Assembly (NCBI RefSeq): GCF_000282115.1
Contig: NZ_AKJY01000046.1
Span: 1 to 39,296, forward strand
Direction of reading: 5' to 3'
DNA: 39,296 nucleotides
Source: Chryseobacterium populi
GTDB taxonomy: Bacteria > Bacteroidota > Bacteroidia > Flavobacteriales > Weeksellaceae
Made by a program: the position numbers and the translations under genes. The notes beneath the pieces were generated by a model that did not search any database, was not told the origin of the DNA, and saw only the letters and a program-made list of their open reading frames with translations. Shown piece after piece: positions 1-7,721 of this stretch; positions within the stretch are counted from its first letter, which is position 1, and each line of letters opens with the position of its first letter.

Positions 1-15
1 TTTCTTTTTGAGCAT

Positions 16-56
16 AAAAAAAAGACTGTCTCACTTTTGAGACAGCCTCTTTTTTT
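16..56 (+). terminator. Rho-independent terminator, repeated element
   Basis: An A-rich run leads into a stem (GACTGTCTCA, 24-33, against TGAGACAGCC, 38-47; one mismatch) with a CTTT loop, followed by seven T at 50-56. The A and T tracts on both sides would let it work in either direction. It would end a gene that enters from the left of the window, and it stops only 6 bases before the next ATG. A near copy in inverted orientation lies at 39244-39275. Confidence 0.75.
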
Positions 57-62
57 GACAAT

Positions 63-902
63 ATGAAAAAAATAATATGCATCTTTTTATATTTTTGTTT
101 TTGCATTTCCAATGGACAAGTAAAAAGATTTATTTACGAATATGAGTTTATTCCGGATTCTATAAAGTCCAAAAATATTTCAAAGGAGATTATGTTTTTG
201 GATATAATTGATAACAAATCTGAGTTTTATGGTTATCAGAAATTTCAAATAGATTCAACTATTATTGCCGATGCTAAAAAAGGTTTGTTTAGCATGCCTC
301 CAAATAGAGAATTTGTCGATTATAGAATAAAAAAAAATATTACTTCTAATGAAATAAATTTAATTACTGGTTCACATCTTTATGAAATTTCAGATAGAAG
401 AAGGCAAGAATGGAGAATATCTAATGAAACCGATAAAGTGCTGGGATATTCTGTACAAAAGGCAGAATTGGATTTTGCTGGTAGAAAATGGGTTGCTTGG
501 TTTTCGAAAGATATACCGATTCAAGACGGTCCATATAAATTTCATGGATTACCAGGATTGATTTTAAAAATGCAGGATTCAACAAAAAGCCATAATTTTA
601 TTATTAAAGGAATATTTTCATTAAGTGAAAATGAAATGATATATCCCCAACGGGATAATGATAAAATTATTAAGGTTAATGAAATAGAATATAAAAAACT
701 ATATACTGAATACAGAAATGATCCTGTAAAAAATTTAAGAGGAAGGATGCCTGATCAAACTGATGAAAATGGTAATTTTATCAGTGGAGAACAAGCTCTA
801 CGAAGAAGTGAAGCTGCTTTTAAAAAAAGGCTAAATGCTGATAATAATGTTATTGAATTAGACTTATTAAAAAAAAAGTTTCAAATATTTATTAATCATT
901 AA
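63..902 (+). CDS. GLPGLI family protein, secreted
   Basis: A 279-residue protein with an N-terminal signal peptide (hydrophobic residues 4-16, likely cleavage near SNGQ). The family signature GLPGLI is at residues 162-167, preceded by a Trp/Phe-rich stretch (WVAWFSKDIP). The family is common in Flavobacteriia, usually 230-290 residues long; its members are exported and their function is unknown. The start ATG lies directly behind a terminator hairpin and no clear -7 box is visible, so the transcription start is uncertain. The gene looks more AT-rich than its neighbours. Its last 11 bases overlap the convergent uvrC. The family call is confident; no function is proposed. Confidence 0.85.
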   Translation: MKKIICIFLYFCFCISNGQVKRFIYEYEFIPDSIKSKNISKEIMFLDIIDNKSEFYGYQKFQIDSTIIADAKKGLFSMPPNREFVDYRIKKNITSNEINLITGSHLYEISDRRRQEWRISNETDKVLGYSVQKAELDFAGRKWVAWFSKDIPIQDGPYKFHGLPGLILKMQDSTKSHNFIIKGIFSLSENEMIYPQRDNDKIIKVNEIEYKKLYTEYRNDPVKNLRGRMPDQTDENGNFISGEQALRRSEAAFKKRLNADNNVIELDLLKKKFQIFINH

Positions 903-2682
903 AATATTCCCAGATCACCTTTGCTTTGGTTTTTCCTAAAATTTCTTCCAAAGTTTCCAGATTAGATTCTTTGATCCTTTTTACAGATTTCAGTTTTGAT
1001 AAAAGCAGTTCAATTGTTTTTTCACCAACACCAGGAATTTCTTCCAGCTCGGTTTTGATCGTAGAATTTTTTCTTCTCGTTCTATGATGCCTTACCCCGA
1101 AACGGTGCGCTTCATCCCGTACCTGCTGCAGGATTTTAAGGGTCTCTGATTTTTTATCAAGATATAACGGGATAGGATCTTCAGGGAAGAAGATCTCTTC
1201 CAGCCTTTTTGCAATTCCCACGATAGTAATTTTTCCGTACAGGTCTAATAGCTTTAAGCTTTTCACAGCAGAAGACAGCTGTCCTTTTCCACCATCGATC
1301 AGGATGAGCTGCGGAAGACTTTCTTCTTCGTCCAACATTCTTTTATAGCGTCTGTAAATGACTTCTTCCATGGTAGCAAAATCGTTAGGCCCTTCTACGG
1401 TTTTGGGATGGAAAATCCTGTAATCTGCTTTGCTTGGCTTTCCGTTTTTAAAAACCACACAGGCGGAAACCGGATTGGTGCCCTGGATATTCGAATTGTC
1501 GAAACCTTCAATATGTCTCGGTTCTACAGGCATTCTCAGAAGTTTCTGCATCTCTGCCATAATCCGGGTGGTATGTCTCTCCGGGTCAACAATCTGTACC
1601 TGTTTTAATTTTTCCAGACGGTATTCTTTTGCATTTTTTTCGGAAAGCTCAACAATCCGTTTTTTATCCCCGACTTTAGGAACAATCAGCTTTACATTTG
1701 GAATTTCCACAGATAAGTGGAAAGGAAGCAGCACTTCTTTTGAGTCGGAACCGAATTTCCGGCGGATTTCGATCAAAGCTTCTTCCATAATATCCTCATC
1801 TGTTTCTTCAAGGATCTTTTTGATTTCCGTAGTAAAGCTCTGGATGATATTTCCATTTCTTATTTTAAAGAAATTTATATAAGCTGCGGTTTCATCGCTT
1901 GTCATTCCGAAAACATCCACATCATCAATATTCGGGTTCACTACTGTATTTTTAGTCTGATAATCCTCCAGGAGATCCAGTCTTTCCTTGATGATCTGTG
2001 CATTTTCAAACTGAAGGTTGGAAGCATGTTTCATCATCTGGGCAACCAGATAATCTTTGGCTTTCCGGAAATCTCCTTTGATGATTCCGCGGATGGCATC
2101 TATTTTTTCATCATATTCTTCCTTACTTTCGAGGTCTTCACAAGGCCCTTCGCAGTTTTTAATATGATATTCCAGACAGACTTTATATTTTCCCTCAGCA
2201 ATTTTCTGGGGAGATAAATTAAGATTACAGGTTCTGAGTTTATAGATATGTTTAATTGTATCTAACAAGATCTTGGCAGGACGTACCTTTGCATAAGGTC
2301 CGTAATATTCTGAGCCGTCTTTGATCTTGTTTCTGGTCAGGAAGATTCTTGGGAAATCCTCATTTTTAATGCAGATCCATGGGTAGGTTTTATCATCCTT
2401 AAGCATCACATTATAAAAAGGCTGATGCTCTTTGATCAGGTTGTTTTCCAGTAACAGGGCGTCATATTCGCTGTTTACAATGGTGGTTTCCAACCGCTGG
2501 ATTTTCCCGACCATTATTTTGATCCTGTATCCCGACAGGTTTTTATTAAAATAGGAAAGAACCCTTTTCTTCAGGTTTTTAGCCTTTCCCACATACAGCA
2601 ACTGTTCGTTTTTATCATAGTAACGATAGACGCCAGGTTCTGAAGGTAAAGTTTTGAGCTGTAATTCTAAAGAAGGATTCAT
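892..2682 (-). CDS. uvrC: UvrABC excinuclease subunit C
   Basis: UvrC makes the 3' and 5' incisions beside bulky DNA lesions in nucleotide excision repair, acting with UvrA and UvrB in the cytoplasm. The 596-residue protein has a GIY-YIG nuclease domain (GVY at 17-19, YVG at 30-32), four cysteines (C152, C169, C177, C181) placed like the iron-sulfur ligands reported for E. coli UvrC, a UVR helical hairpin at about 210-243 that contacts UvrB, an RNase H-like central nuclease domain (GFDNSNIQG), and a C-terminal helix-hairpin-helix region from about 546 (IPGVGEK). Length is normal. A perfect -7 box ends only four bases before the ATG, so the message may be leaderless. The 3' end overlaps the convergent GLPGLI gene by 11 bases. 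Confidence 0.97.
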   Translation of the reverse strand: MNPSLELQLKTLPSEPGVYRYYDKNEQLLYVGKAKNLKKRVLSYFNKNLSGYRIKIMVGKIQRLETTIVNSEYDALLLENNLIKEHQPFYNVMLKDDKTYPWICIKNEDFPRIFLTRNKIKDGSEYYGPYAKVRPAKILLDTIKHIYKLRTCNLNLSPQKIAEGKYKVCLEYHIKNCEGPCEDLESKEEYDEKIDAIRGIIKGDFRKAKDYLVAQMMKHASNLQFENAQIIKERLDLLEDYQTKNTVVNPNIDDVDVFGMTSDETAAYINFFKIRNGNIIQSFTTEIKKILEETDEDIMEEALIEIRRKFGSDSKEVLLPFHLSVEIPNVKLIVPKVGDKKRIVELSEKNAKEYRLEKLKQVQIVDPERHTTRIMAEMQKLLRMPVEPRHIEGFDNSNIQGTNPVSACVVFKNGKPSKADYRIFHPKTVEGPNDFATMEEVIYRRYKRMLDEEESLPQLILIDGGKGQLSSAVKSLKLLDLYGKITIVGIAKRLEEIFFPEDPIPLYLDKKSETLKILQQVRDEAHRFGVRHHRTRRKNSTIKTELEEIPGVGEKTIELLLSKLKSVKRIKESNLETLEEILGKTKAKVIWEYFND

Positions 2683-2686
2683 AAAA

Positions 2687-2694
2687 CAAAATTA
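2687..2694 (-). promoter_or_regulatory. -7 box for uvrC
   Basis: TAATTTTG on the minus strand matches the Bacteroidota -7 consensus TAnnTTTG at all fixed positions. It ends four bases before the uvrC ATG, which would put the transcription start at or next to the start codon. No TTG (-33) is seen at the usual distance. Confidence 0.5.
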
Positions 2695-2721
2695 CGGAAT
2701 CCTTCTGTGATTTAAAAGAAT

Positions 2722-2750
2722 AAAAAAGCCGTAGAATTTTCTACAGCTTT
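2722..2750 (-). terminator. Terminator of the secreted-protein gene
   Basis: Read on the minus strand, AAAGCTGTAGAA pairs with TTCTACGGCTTT (one wobble) across a two-base loop and runs into a T tract. It lies between the stop at 2770 and the uvrC promoter, so it separates the two minus-strand genes. Confidence 0.75.
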
Positions 2751-2769
2751 ATCGTCTATCTGATGTATT

Positions 2770-3534
2770 TTATCCGTTGCTCATTTCGGTGTATTGCTGG
2801 ATCAGAAAGCTGAAATAATCCCATTCTGCAGATTTTTTGGGATACTTTTTCATAAACTCTGCATTGTCCCCGAAAAGAAAATCATAATTGTCTTCAAAGT
2901 CATCTTTGTGAAGCCACATCACTTTATCGCCTTTTTTTACGTAATAAGATTTAATAATGCCACCACCAAGCTGAGGTGATCCCATTACTGAAAATCCAGT
3001 TGTTTCTTTAGCTCTCGGATCATGGTAGACAGAAATAATTTCACTGAATTCAGGGTTGATCAGCTGCATTAAAAACTCTTTGTCATCTTTCTTGTTCTTC
3101 AGGGAAACAGTCTGGTTTACGAAATGAATACGTCCGTTTGTCGTGTTCTTATTCAGGCTTTTTGTTCCGAAATTTCTGATATTCCCCATATATTTTGCCA
3201 CTTTTGCAATTTTTTCCGCATTGCTCGGGTATACATACATTTCACTGATCTCATCTGCATTGAAAACCATATTTTTCTTCGAGATGCTGTCTTTGATAGA
3301 AACTTCATAGATCTGCCCTTTTTTAGTTTCAATCCTATTACAGAAACCTTTCTGGGAAGTTCCATCTTTTAGGATCACGGTAGATGTTTTTTTTGGAGAC
3401 GGAGTATTGAACCCTTCATTGAAGAGATACATTTCCATTTTTTTGATTTGTTCTTTAGGGTATTTTACTTTGTCCTGGGCAAAAGATGCCGTACTTACAA
3501 AGCATAATGTAAGAAGTAAAGTTTTGAATTTCAT
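2770..3534 (-). CDS. Secreted protein of unknown function
   Basis: A 254-residue protein with a clear signal peptide (basic MKFK, hydrophobic core LLLTLCFVSTASFA, likely cut at ASFA-QD). The mature part is Lys-rich and mixed alpha/beta in character, without membrane segments or catalytic motifs I recognise. Residues 55-100 read like a small beta domain (VILKDGTSQKGF...YEVSIKD). No lipobox and no type IX secretion C-terminal signal are present, so it is probably periplasmic. It has its own terminator and is divergent from the ammonia-lyase gene. I cannot assign a family. Confidence 0.8.
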   Translation of the reverse strand: MKFKTLLLTLCFVSTASFAQDKVKYPKEQIKKMEMYLFNEGFNTPSPKKTSTVILKDGTSQKGFCNRIETKKGQIYEVSIKDSISKKNMVFNADEISEMYVYPSNAEKIAKVAKYMGNIRNFGTKSLNKNTTNGRIHFVNQTVSLKNKKDDKEFLMQLINPEFSEIISVYHDPRAKETTGFSVMGSPQLGGGIIKSYYVKKGDKVMWLHKDDFEDNYDFLFGDNAEFMKKYPKKSAEWDYFSFLIQQYTEMSNG

Positions 3535-3658
3535 GGGTTGTTATTTTTTATCGGGCGTAAAAATAATAAAATAAAATGCTTGCTGATAAAATTAATTGGG
3601 TATAAAAATTAGTTTTTGCAATTATGGTTAAATGTGTAATTTTAAGAAAATTTTTAGA

Positions 3659-5146
3659 ATGATATACGGTGTAGATGTTTTCAGCTTCCATGATGTTTTG
3701 GAGATCTGTAAAAAAACAAATAAAGCTAAGCTTAATAAAGCGGCAAAAGATCAGATTTTAAAATCCCAGAAAAATGTTCAGAAAATTGTAGAGTCAGATC
3801 AATGTGTATATGGTATTAATACAGGTTTCGGTCCGCTTTGTGATACTAAGATCTCTGCTGATGAAACGGCTCAGTTGCAATATAACTTGATTATCTCTCA
3901 TGCAGTAGGGGTAGGAAAACCAATTGATAAGCAGCTTTCAAAAATCATGATGATTGCTAAAGTTCATGCCTTATCAAAAGGATTCTCAGGGGTTTCCCTG
4001 GAAGTTATTGAGAGAATGATCCTGATGCTTGAGAAAGATATTATTCCTGTAGTTCCTGAGCAGGGCTCTGTGGGAGCATCCGGTGATCTTGCCCCGCTGG
4101 CTCATCTGGTACTGCCCCTTTTAGGACTGGGACAGGTTTGGGAAGGAGATCAGGTTTCAGAAACGCCGGAAGTATTGCAGAAACATGATCTTGAACCATT
4201 AGCTTTAGGCCCTAAGGAAGGTTTGGGATTAATTAACGGGACCCAGTTTATCCTGGCCCATGCGATCAAAGGGCTGGAAAAATTTGAATATTTATTAGAT
4301 CTGGCAGATATGACTGCCGCGATGAGTCTTGAAGCATACAGAGGCTCTCAAAGCCCGTTCAAAAAAGAGCTTCATGAGATCAGACCGTTTGAAGGGAGCA
4401 AAAAAGTAGCAGCAAGAATGCTGAAGTTCCTGAAAAATTCCGAAAACATGAAAGCCCATGAAGACTGTGAAAGAGTACAGGATCCTTATTCCATGAGATG
4501 TGTTCCGCAGGTTCACGGAGCGAGCAGAAATGCTTTTGAGCATCTTAAGGCAATGGCTGAAACGGAATTGAATTCTGTGACAGATAATCCTATAGTTTTA
4601 AGCGCCGAAGAATCTATCTCCGGAGGAAATTTTCACGGGCAGTTAATGGCTTTACCGTTAGATTATGCAACACTGGCGGCGGCAGAGCTGGGAAACATTT
4701 CAGACAGAAGAAGCTATCTGCTGTTAGAAGGTAAATACGGACTTCCAAGATTACTGACGGAAAGCTCAGGACTGAATTCAGGATTTATGATTCCGCAATA
4801 TACGTCTGCAGCCTTGGTGACGGAAAACAAAACATTATGCTTCCCGGCTTCTGCGGATTCAATTCCGACAAGTTTAGGGCAGGAAGATCATGTTTCTATG
4901 GGAAGTATTTCGGGAAGGAAATTCAACCAGGTTCTTGGAAATTTAGTGAATATTTTAGCTGTGGAACTGATGTTTGCTGCACAGGGACTGGAGTTCAGGA
5001 GACCTGCAAAATGTTCAAAAATAATCGAAGAGAATTTTGCCATTCTCCGCTCTAAAGTAACCAAGCTCGAAGATGACCGGTTGATAGGAAAAGATATGCT
5101 GGCTATCGCAGAACTGATTAATGAAAGACAATTTATTGTGAATTAA
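3659..5146 (+). CDS. hutH: Histidine ammonia-lyase
   Basis: Catalyses non-oxidative deamination of L-histidine to urocanate and ammonia in the cytoplasm. From the chosen ATG the protein has 495 residues, normal for the family. The MIO prosthetic group would form from Ala-Ser-Gly at 140-142 inside GSVGASGDLAPLAH. The catalytic Tyr51 (YGINTGFG) and the QEDHVSM segment are present. The selectivity position reads Ser80-His81 (IISHAVGVG), the pattern of histidine rather than tyrosine lyases. An in-frame ATG 27 bases upstream would add nine residues (MCNFKKIFR) not expected in the family; the ATG before IYGVDVFSF is preferred. No hutU, hutI or hutG is nearby, so it is an orphan here. Confidence 0.93.
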   Translation: MIYGVDVFSFHDVLEICKKTNKAKLNKAAKDQILKSQKNVQKIVESDQCVYGINTGFGPLCDTKISADETAQLQYNLIISHAVGVGKPIDKQLSKIMMIAKVHALSKGFSGVSLEVIERMILMLEKDIIPVVPEQGSVGASGDLAPLAHLVLPLLGLGQVWEGDQVSETPEVLQKHDLEPLALGPKEGLGLINGTQFILAHAIKGLEKFEYLLDLADMTAAMSLEAYRGSQSPFKKELHEIRPFEGSKKVAARMLKFLKNSENMKAHEDCERVQDPYSMRCVPQVHGASRNAFEHLKAMAETELNSVTDNPIVLSAEESISGGNFHGQLMALPLDYATLAAAELGNISDRRSYLLLEGKYGLPRLLTESSGLNSGFMIPQYTSAALVTENKTLCFPASADSIPTSLGQEDHVSMGSISGRKFNQVLGNLVNILAVELMFAAQGLEFRRPAKCSKIIEENFAILRSKVTKLEDDRLIGKDMLAIAELINERQFIVN

Positions 5147-5165
5147 TCTCACATATAAATAATTT

Positions 5166-5195
5166 AAAAAGCTTCCTTTTTTAGGAAGTTTTTTT
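5166..5195 (+). terminator. Terminator of hutH
   Basis: CTTCC pairs with GGAAG, extended by A/T pairs, across a T-rich loop, followed by TTTTTTT. It lies about 20 bases after the hutH stop codon. Confidence 0.75.
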
Positions 5196-5285
5196 GTTAA
5201 AAGGTACCTGTATTATTTCAATTTTAAATCATTAAGTGCCCTTCAATTTTTAAATATTCCCTTATATTTACTATAAAAAATAGGA

Positions 5286-5738
5286 ATGATTATAAAAAGA
5301 GTAGACTCTACAGATAGGGATTTTCAGGATCTTGTAAAACTTCTTGATGCAGATTTAGCCGTTCGTGACGGGGAGGACCATGCTTTTTACCATCAGTTCA
5401 ACGGGATAGATCTGCTTAAAAACTGTGTAGTGGTATATCAGGAAAATAAGGCTGTGGCCTGTGGAGCCTTCAAACCGTTTTCTGAAGATACTGTGGAAAT
5501 TAAAAGAATGTACACTGATCCTGAAAGCAGGGGAAAAGGATTAGCTTCAAAGAGTTTAAGTGAATTAGAAATCTGGGCTAAAGAACAAGGCTATAAAAGA
5601 TGTATTTTGGAAACAGGCATTAAACAGCCGGAAGCAATTGCATTGTATGAAAAACAGGGTTACAGAAAAACGCCTAATTATGGTCAATATATTGGGATAG
5701 AAAACAGTGTTTGTTTTGAAAAGTTAATACAATTTTGA
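5286..5738 (+). CDS. GNAT family N-acetyltransferase
   Basis: A 150-residue single-domain GCN5-related acetyltransferase that would move an acetyl group from acetyl-CoA to an unknown substrate. The acetyl-CoA binding motif A is clear: VEIKRMYTDPESRGKGLASK, with the R/Q-x-x-G-x-G/A pattern as RGKGLA. It is followed by a helix (LSELEIWAKEQG) and the beta-5/alpha-4 segment ending ALYEKQGYRK. The protein has no signal peptide and is cytoplasmic. It is flanked by terminators, so probably monocistronic. Upstream, TATATTTA is a one-mismatch -7 box. The substrate cannot be predicted from the sequence. Confidence 0.92.
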   Translation: MIIKRVDSTDRDFQDLVKLLDADLAVRDGEDHAFYHQFNGIDLLKNCVVVYQENKAVACGAFKPFSEDTVEIKRMYTDPESRGKGLASKSLSELEIWAKEQGYKRCILETGIKQPEAIALYEKQGYRKTPNYGQYIGIENSVCFEKLIQF

Positions 5739-5740
5739 TT

Positions 5741-5763
5741 TTAAAAGGTATTGCCTTTTTTTC
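5741..5763 (+). terminator. Short terminator after the GNAT gene
   Basis: AAAAGG pairs with CCTTTT across TATTG and is followed by more T. The stem is short, so it may be leaky. Confidence 0.5.
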
Positions 5764-5893
5764 GATATAAAACTGTAAGTGCTCATATTCAGTGAAGTAA
5801 ATTAATATTCTTATAATACTAAATTCATTTTTTTCGGATTCTGTTTCACGTTAAAGTGTTATAATTGTAATACCAAATCAAAATTATAATATT

Positions 5894-7411
5894 ATGAGAA
5901 AAAATGTATTTTACTTTTTACTCCTGTTTTTTGCTGTCATTTCGTGTAACAGGGAAGGTATTCAAAACGAAGCAGCAGACATCGAAGTGAATCAGAGAGA
6001 TCCTTTAACAGTCAGGGAAATCAATGCCGGAATCAATCAGTCTATCAAAACCAGAGGATCTTTTAAATGGAGCCAATCGACGGATCATTTTCTCTGGAGT
6101 GCTATTTTCCGGGGAAATAAAGTAGCTTCTATCGGTTTCGGAACATCAGAAAAAGATTTTGACCGCAGCCTCTCTCCGGATAACGGGAAAATCCAGAATG
6201 AAATTCTTTCCATTATCCAACAATATGAAGGCAAGGAAAAAGGAAGGATTTTATTGGGTGCAGACCAATATCTCAACCAGATTGATGTGAATATTGAAAA
6301 ACAGGAAACAATCGTTGCCTTGCGCCGTCTGAAAACATTACGCTATCTGGAGCCTGCAGATTATCAGTATTTCAAAAATGAAGGGGCTTTAAATACCGGA
6401 GGAGCAGCTAAATCAAGCAGCAGTGGCTCTTCAGGATGCGGATTTGATTCTGAAGCTTTAAGCTCTGCAGATTATACTACCGTATCACCTAATGCAAAAG
6501 CTCCATGGTCTTTCTATAAACATAATATTACCAATGCCTGGAACTACAGTACCGGAGCCGGAATTACCATCGGCTTGATCGATACTGGAGTTTCGCCGGA
6601 ACAGACTTTATTGGGAAGCAGTTTTAATAATGGGGCTTCATCAGGAAGAACGATTAGTAAAGTCGGAGTGCATGTAGATTCTGTATGGCCGTGGAGTACG
6701 GGTTTCGACGGACCAAACGATCAATGTGGACACGGAACAAGCATGGCTTCTACTATGGCAGCACCAAGGAATAATCAGGGATTGCCGGTTGGAGTTGCCT
6801 ATAATGCCAATCTGATTGCATACCGTGCTGCTACAAATGTTGTATTGGATGGCTATCATGAACAAAACGGAGTGAAAATAGCTTTTACCGAGCTTGCTAA
6901 CAATACTGCTGTGAAAATTATTTCCATGTCGATGGGCCACATTTTTTCAGTAGGAAAAATTGAAGATGGTGTACGGTATGCTTATTCTAAAGGAAAATTG
7001 ATTTTCTGCGCAGGTGGAACCTCTACAAGCTTTACCAATTTTGCAGGTGTTATTTTTCCTGCATGGATGCCTGAAACACAGGCTATAACAGGAGTGAAAG
7101 AAGGTACTTCAAACCAGAAATGTGATGTCTGCCATTCGGGAGGTGAAATAGATTTTACCTACCAGATGGAAAAAGCTTCAGGAAACTCAGTTCCGGTCCT
7201 GAGTTATTATAACGGACAAACCAAATATGTAGGCGGCTCTTCTGTAGCTACTGCATCTACAGCAGGGATTGCAGCTTTAGTATGGTCTAAAAATCCTTCA
7301 TGGACAAGAGACCAGGTACTCAATAAAATGAGACAGTCGGCCAGTTATTACCCAAATCCTGATGCCAATTACGGATATGGAAATATTAATGTCTTAAATG
7401 CTGTTCAATAG
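5894..7411 (+). CDS. S8 (subtilisin-like) peptidase, lipoprotein
   Basis: A 505-residue exported serine peptidase. The signal peptide ends in a lipobox (AVISC, Cys18), so the mature protein is probably lipid-anchored. Residues 20-165 look like a propeptide/inhibitor region; the catalytic domain is about 200-505. The triad is visible: Asp230 (GLIDTG), His280 (CGHGTSMAS) and Ser450 (GSSVATASTAG). Two positions are unusual: the segment that normally reads A-A-G-N, carrying the oxyanion-hole Asn, reads C-A-G-G (Gly375), and the conserved Pro after the catalytic Ser is Ala. Activity is therefore likely but not certain. No type IX secretion C-terminal domain is present. It stands alone, with convergent minus-strand genes downstream. 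Confidence 0.92.
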   Translation: MRKNVFYFLLLFFAVISCNREGIQNEAADIEVNQRDPLTVREINAGINQSIKTRGSFKWSQSTDHFLWSAIFRGNKVASIGFGTSEKDFDRSLSPDNGKIQNEILSIIQQYEGKEKGRILLGADQYLNQIDVNIEKQETIVALRRLKTLRYLEPADYQYFKNEGALNTGGAAKSSSSGSSGCGFDSEALSSADYTTVSPNAKAPWSFYKHNITNAWNYSTGAGITIGLIDTGVSPEQTLLGSSFNNGASSGRTISKVGVHVDSVWPWSTGFDGPNDQCGHGTSMASTMAAPRNNQGLPVGVAYNANLIAYRAATNVVLDGYHEQNGVKIAFTELANNTAVKIISMSMGHIFSVGKIEDGVRYAYSKGKLIFCAGGTSTSFTNFAGVIFPAWMPETQAITGVKEGTSNQKCDVCHSGGEIDFTYQMEKASGNSVPVLSYYNGQTKYVGGSSVATASTAGIAALVWSKNPSWTRDQVLNKMRQSASYYPNPDANYGYGNINVLNAVQ

Positions 7412-7716
7412 AAAAATATCAAAAAATTATTTAAAAGACGGTAATAGCTTAAAGAGGAAATCTCATCAGTCTCCCAACTGATAATCCAGGGGAAGCATAT
7501 TCTTAATTTTATTTTTTGTGAAATCCCCCTTCATTGATGAGCAGGTCCGGGTTTGAGATATTACCGTCTTTAGAAAATTCAAAAGGGATATGAAATGATT
7601 TTACCTTTTCAATACTGTTTATTTTAGTTAAAATTATTTTCAATGTTATATTCAGCACCCTGGAAATATCGGTTATAAAAGTTTTGTAATGACCTTTTTG
7701 AAAAACAAGATTGGGT
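7412..7716. other. Intergenic region with nested inverted repeats and a cryptic frame
   Basis: About 305 bases lie between the subtilase stop and the dioxygenase stop. A 13-base inverted repeat (7434-7446 and 7559-7571), an inner 7-base pair (7462-7468 and 7535-7541) and AGGGG/CCCCT pairing inside it would fold most of 7434-7571 into an imperfect hairpin. A small perfect hairpin ATCAGT/ACTGAT sits at about 7465-7482. The minus strand also carries a 70-codon open frame, listed separately. No clear T-tract terminator for the subtilase gene was seen. Confidence 0.55.
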
Positions 7717-7721
7717 TTAAC
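7509..7721 (-). pseudogene. Possible decayed or unannotated small coding region
   Basis: On the minus strand 70 codons stay open after a TAG at 7722-7724, ending with a TAA at 7509-7511. Codon use resembles the neighbours, and the end reads like protein: FHIPFEFSKDGNISNPDLL followed by INEGGFHKK. There is no in-frame ATG; only a GTG (codon 22) or TTG (codon 27) could start it, giving 44-49 residues. It begins just behind the ygiD-like stop in another frame. That gene already has its family's full length, so this is not its missing end. Either the remnant of a gene that lost its 5' part or a small gene with a rare start codon. The family is not recognised. Confidence 0.35.

Noticed and set aside
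1430..1882. 150-codon open frame on the plus strand
   Set aside because: It lies entirely within uvrC on the opposite strand and has low-complexity Ser/Phe composition typical of an antisense shadow.
3632..3658. Upstream ATG for hutH
   Set aside because: It adds nine residues not expected in the family; the ATG at 3659 gives the standard N terminus.
7121..7135. CxxCH (KCDVCH, Cys410-His414) in the subtilase, a c-type heme motif
   Set aside because: A single motif in a peptidase fold without other cytochrome features; most likely chance or a disulfide.
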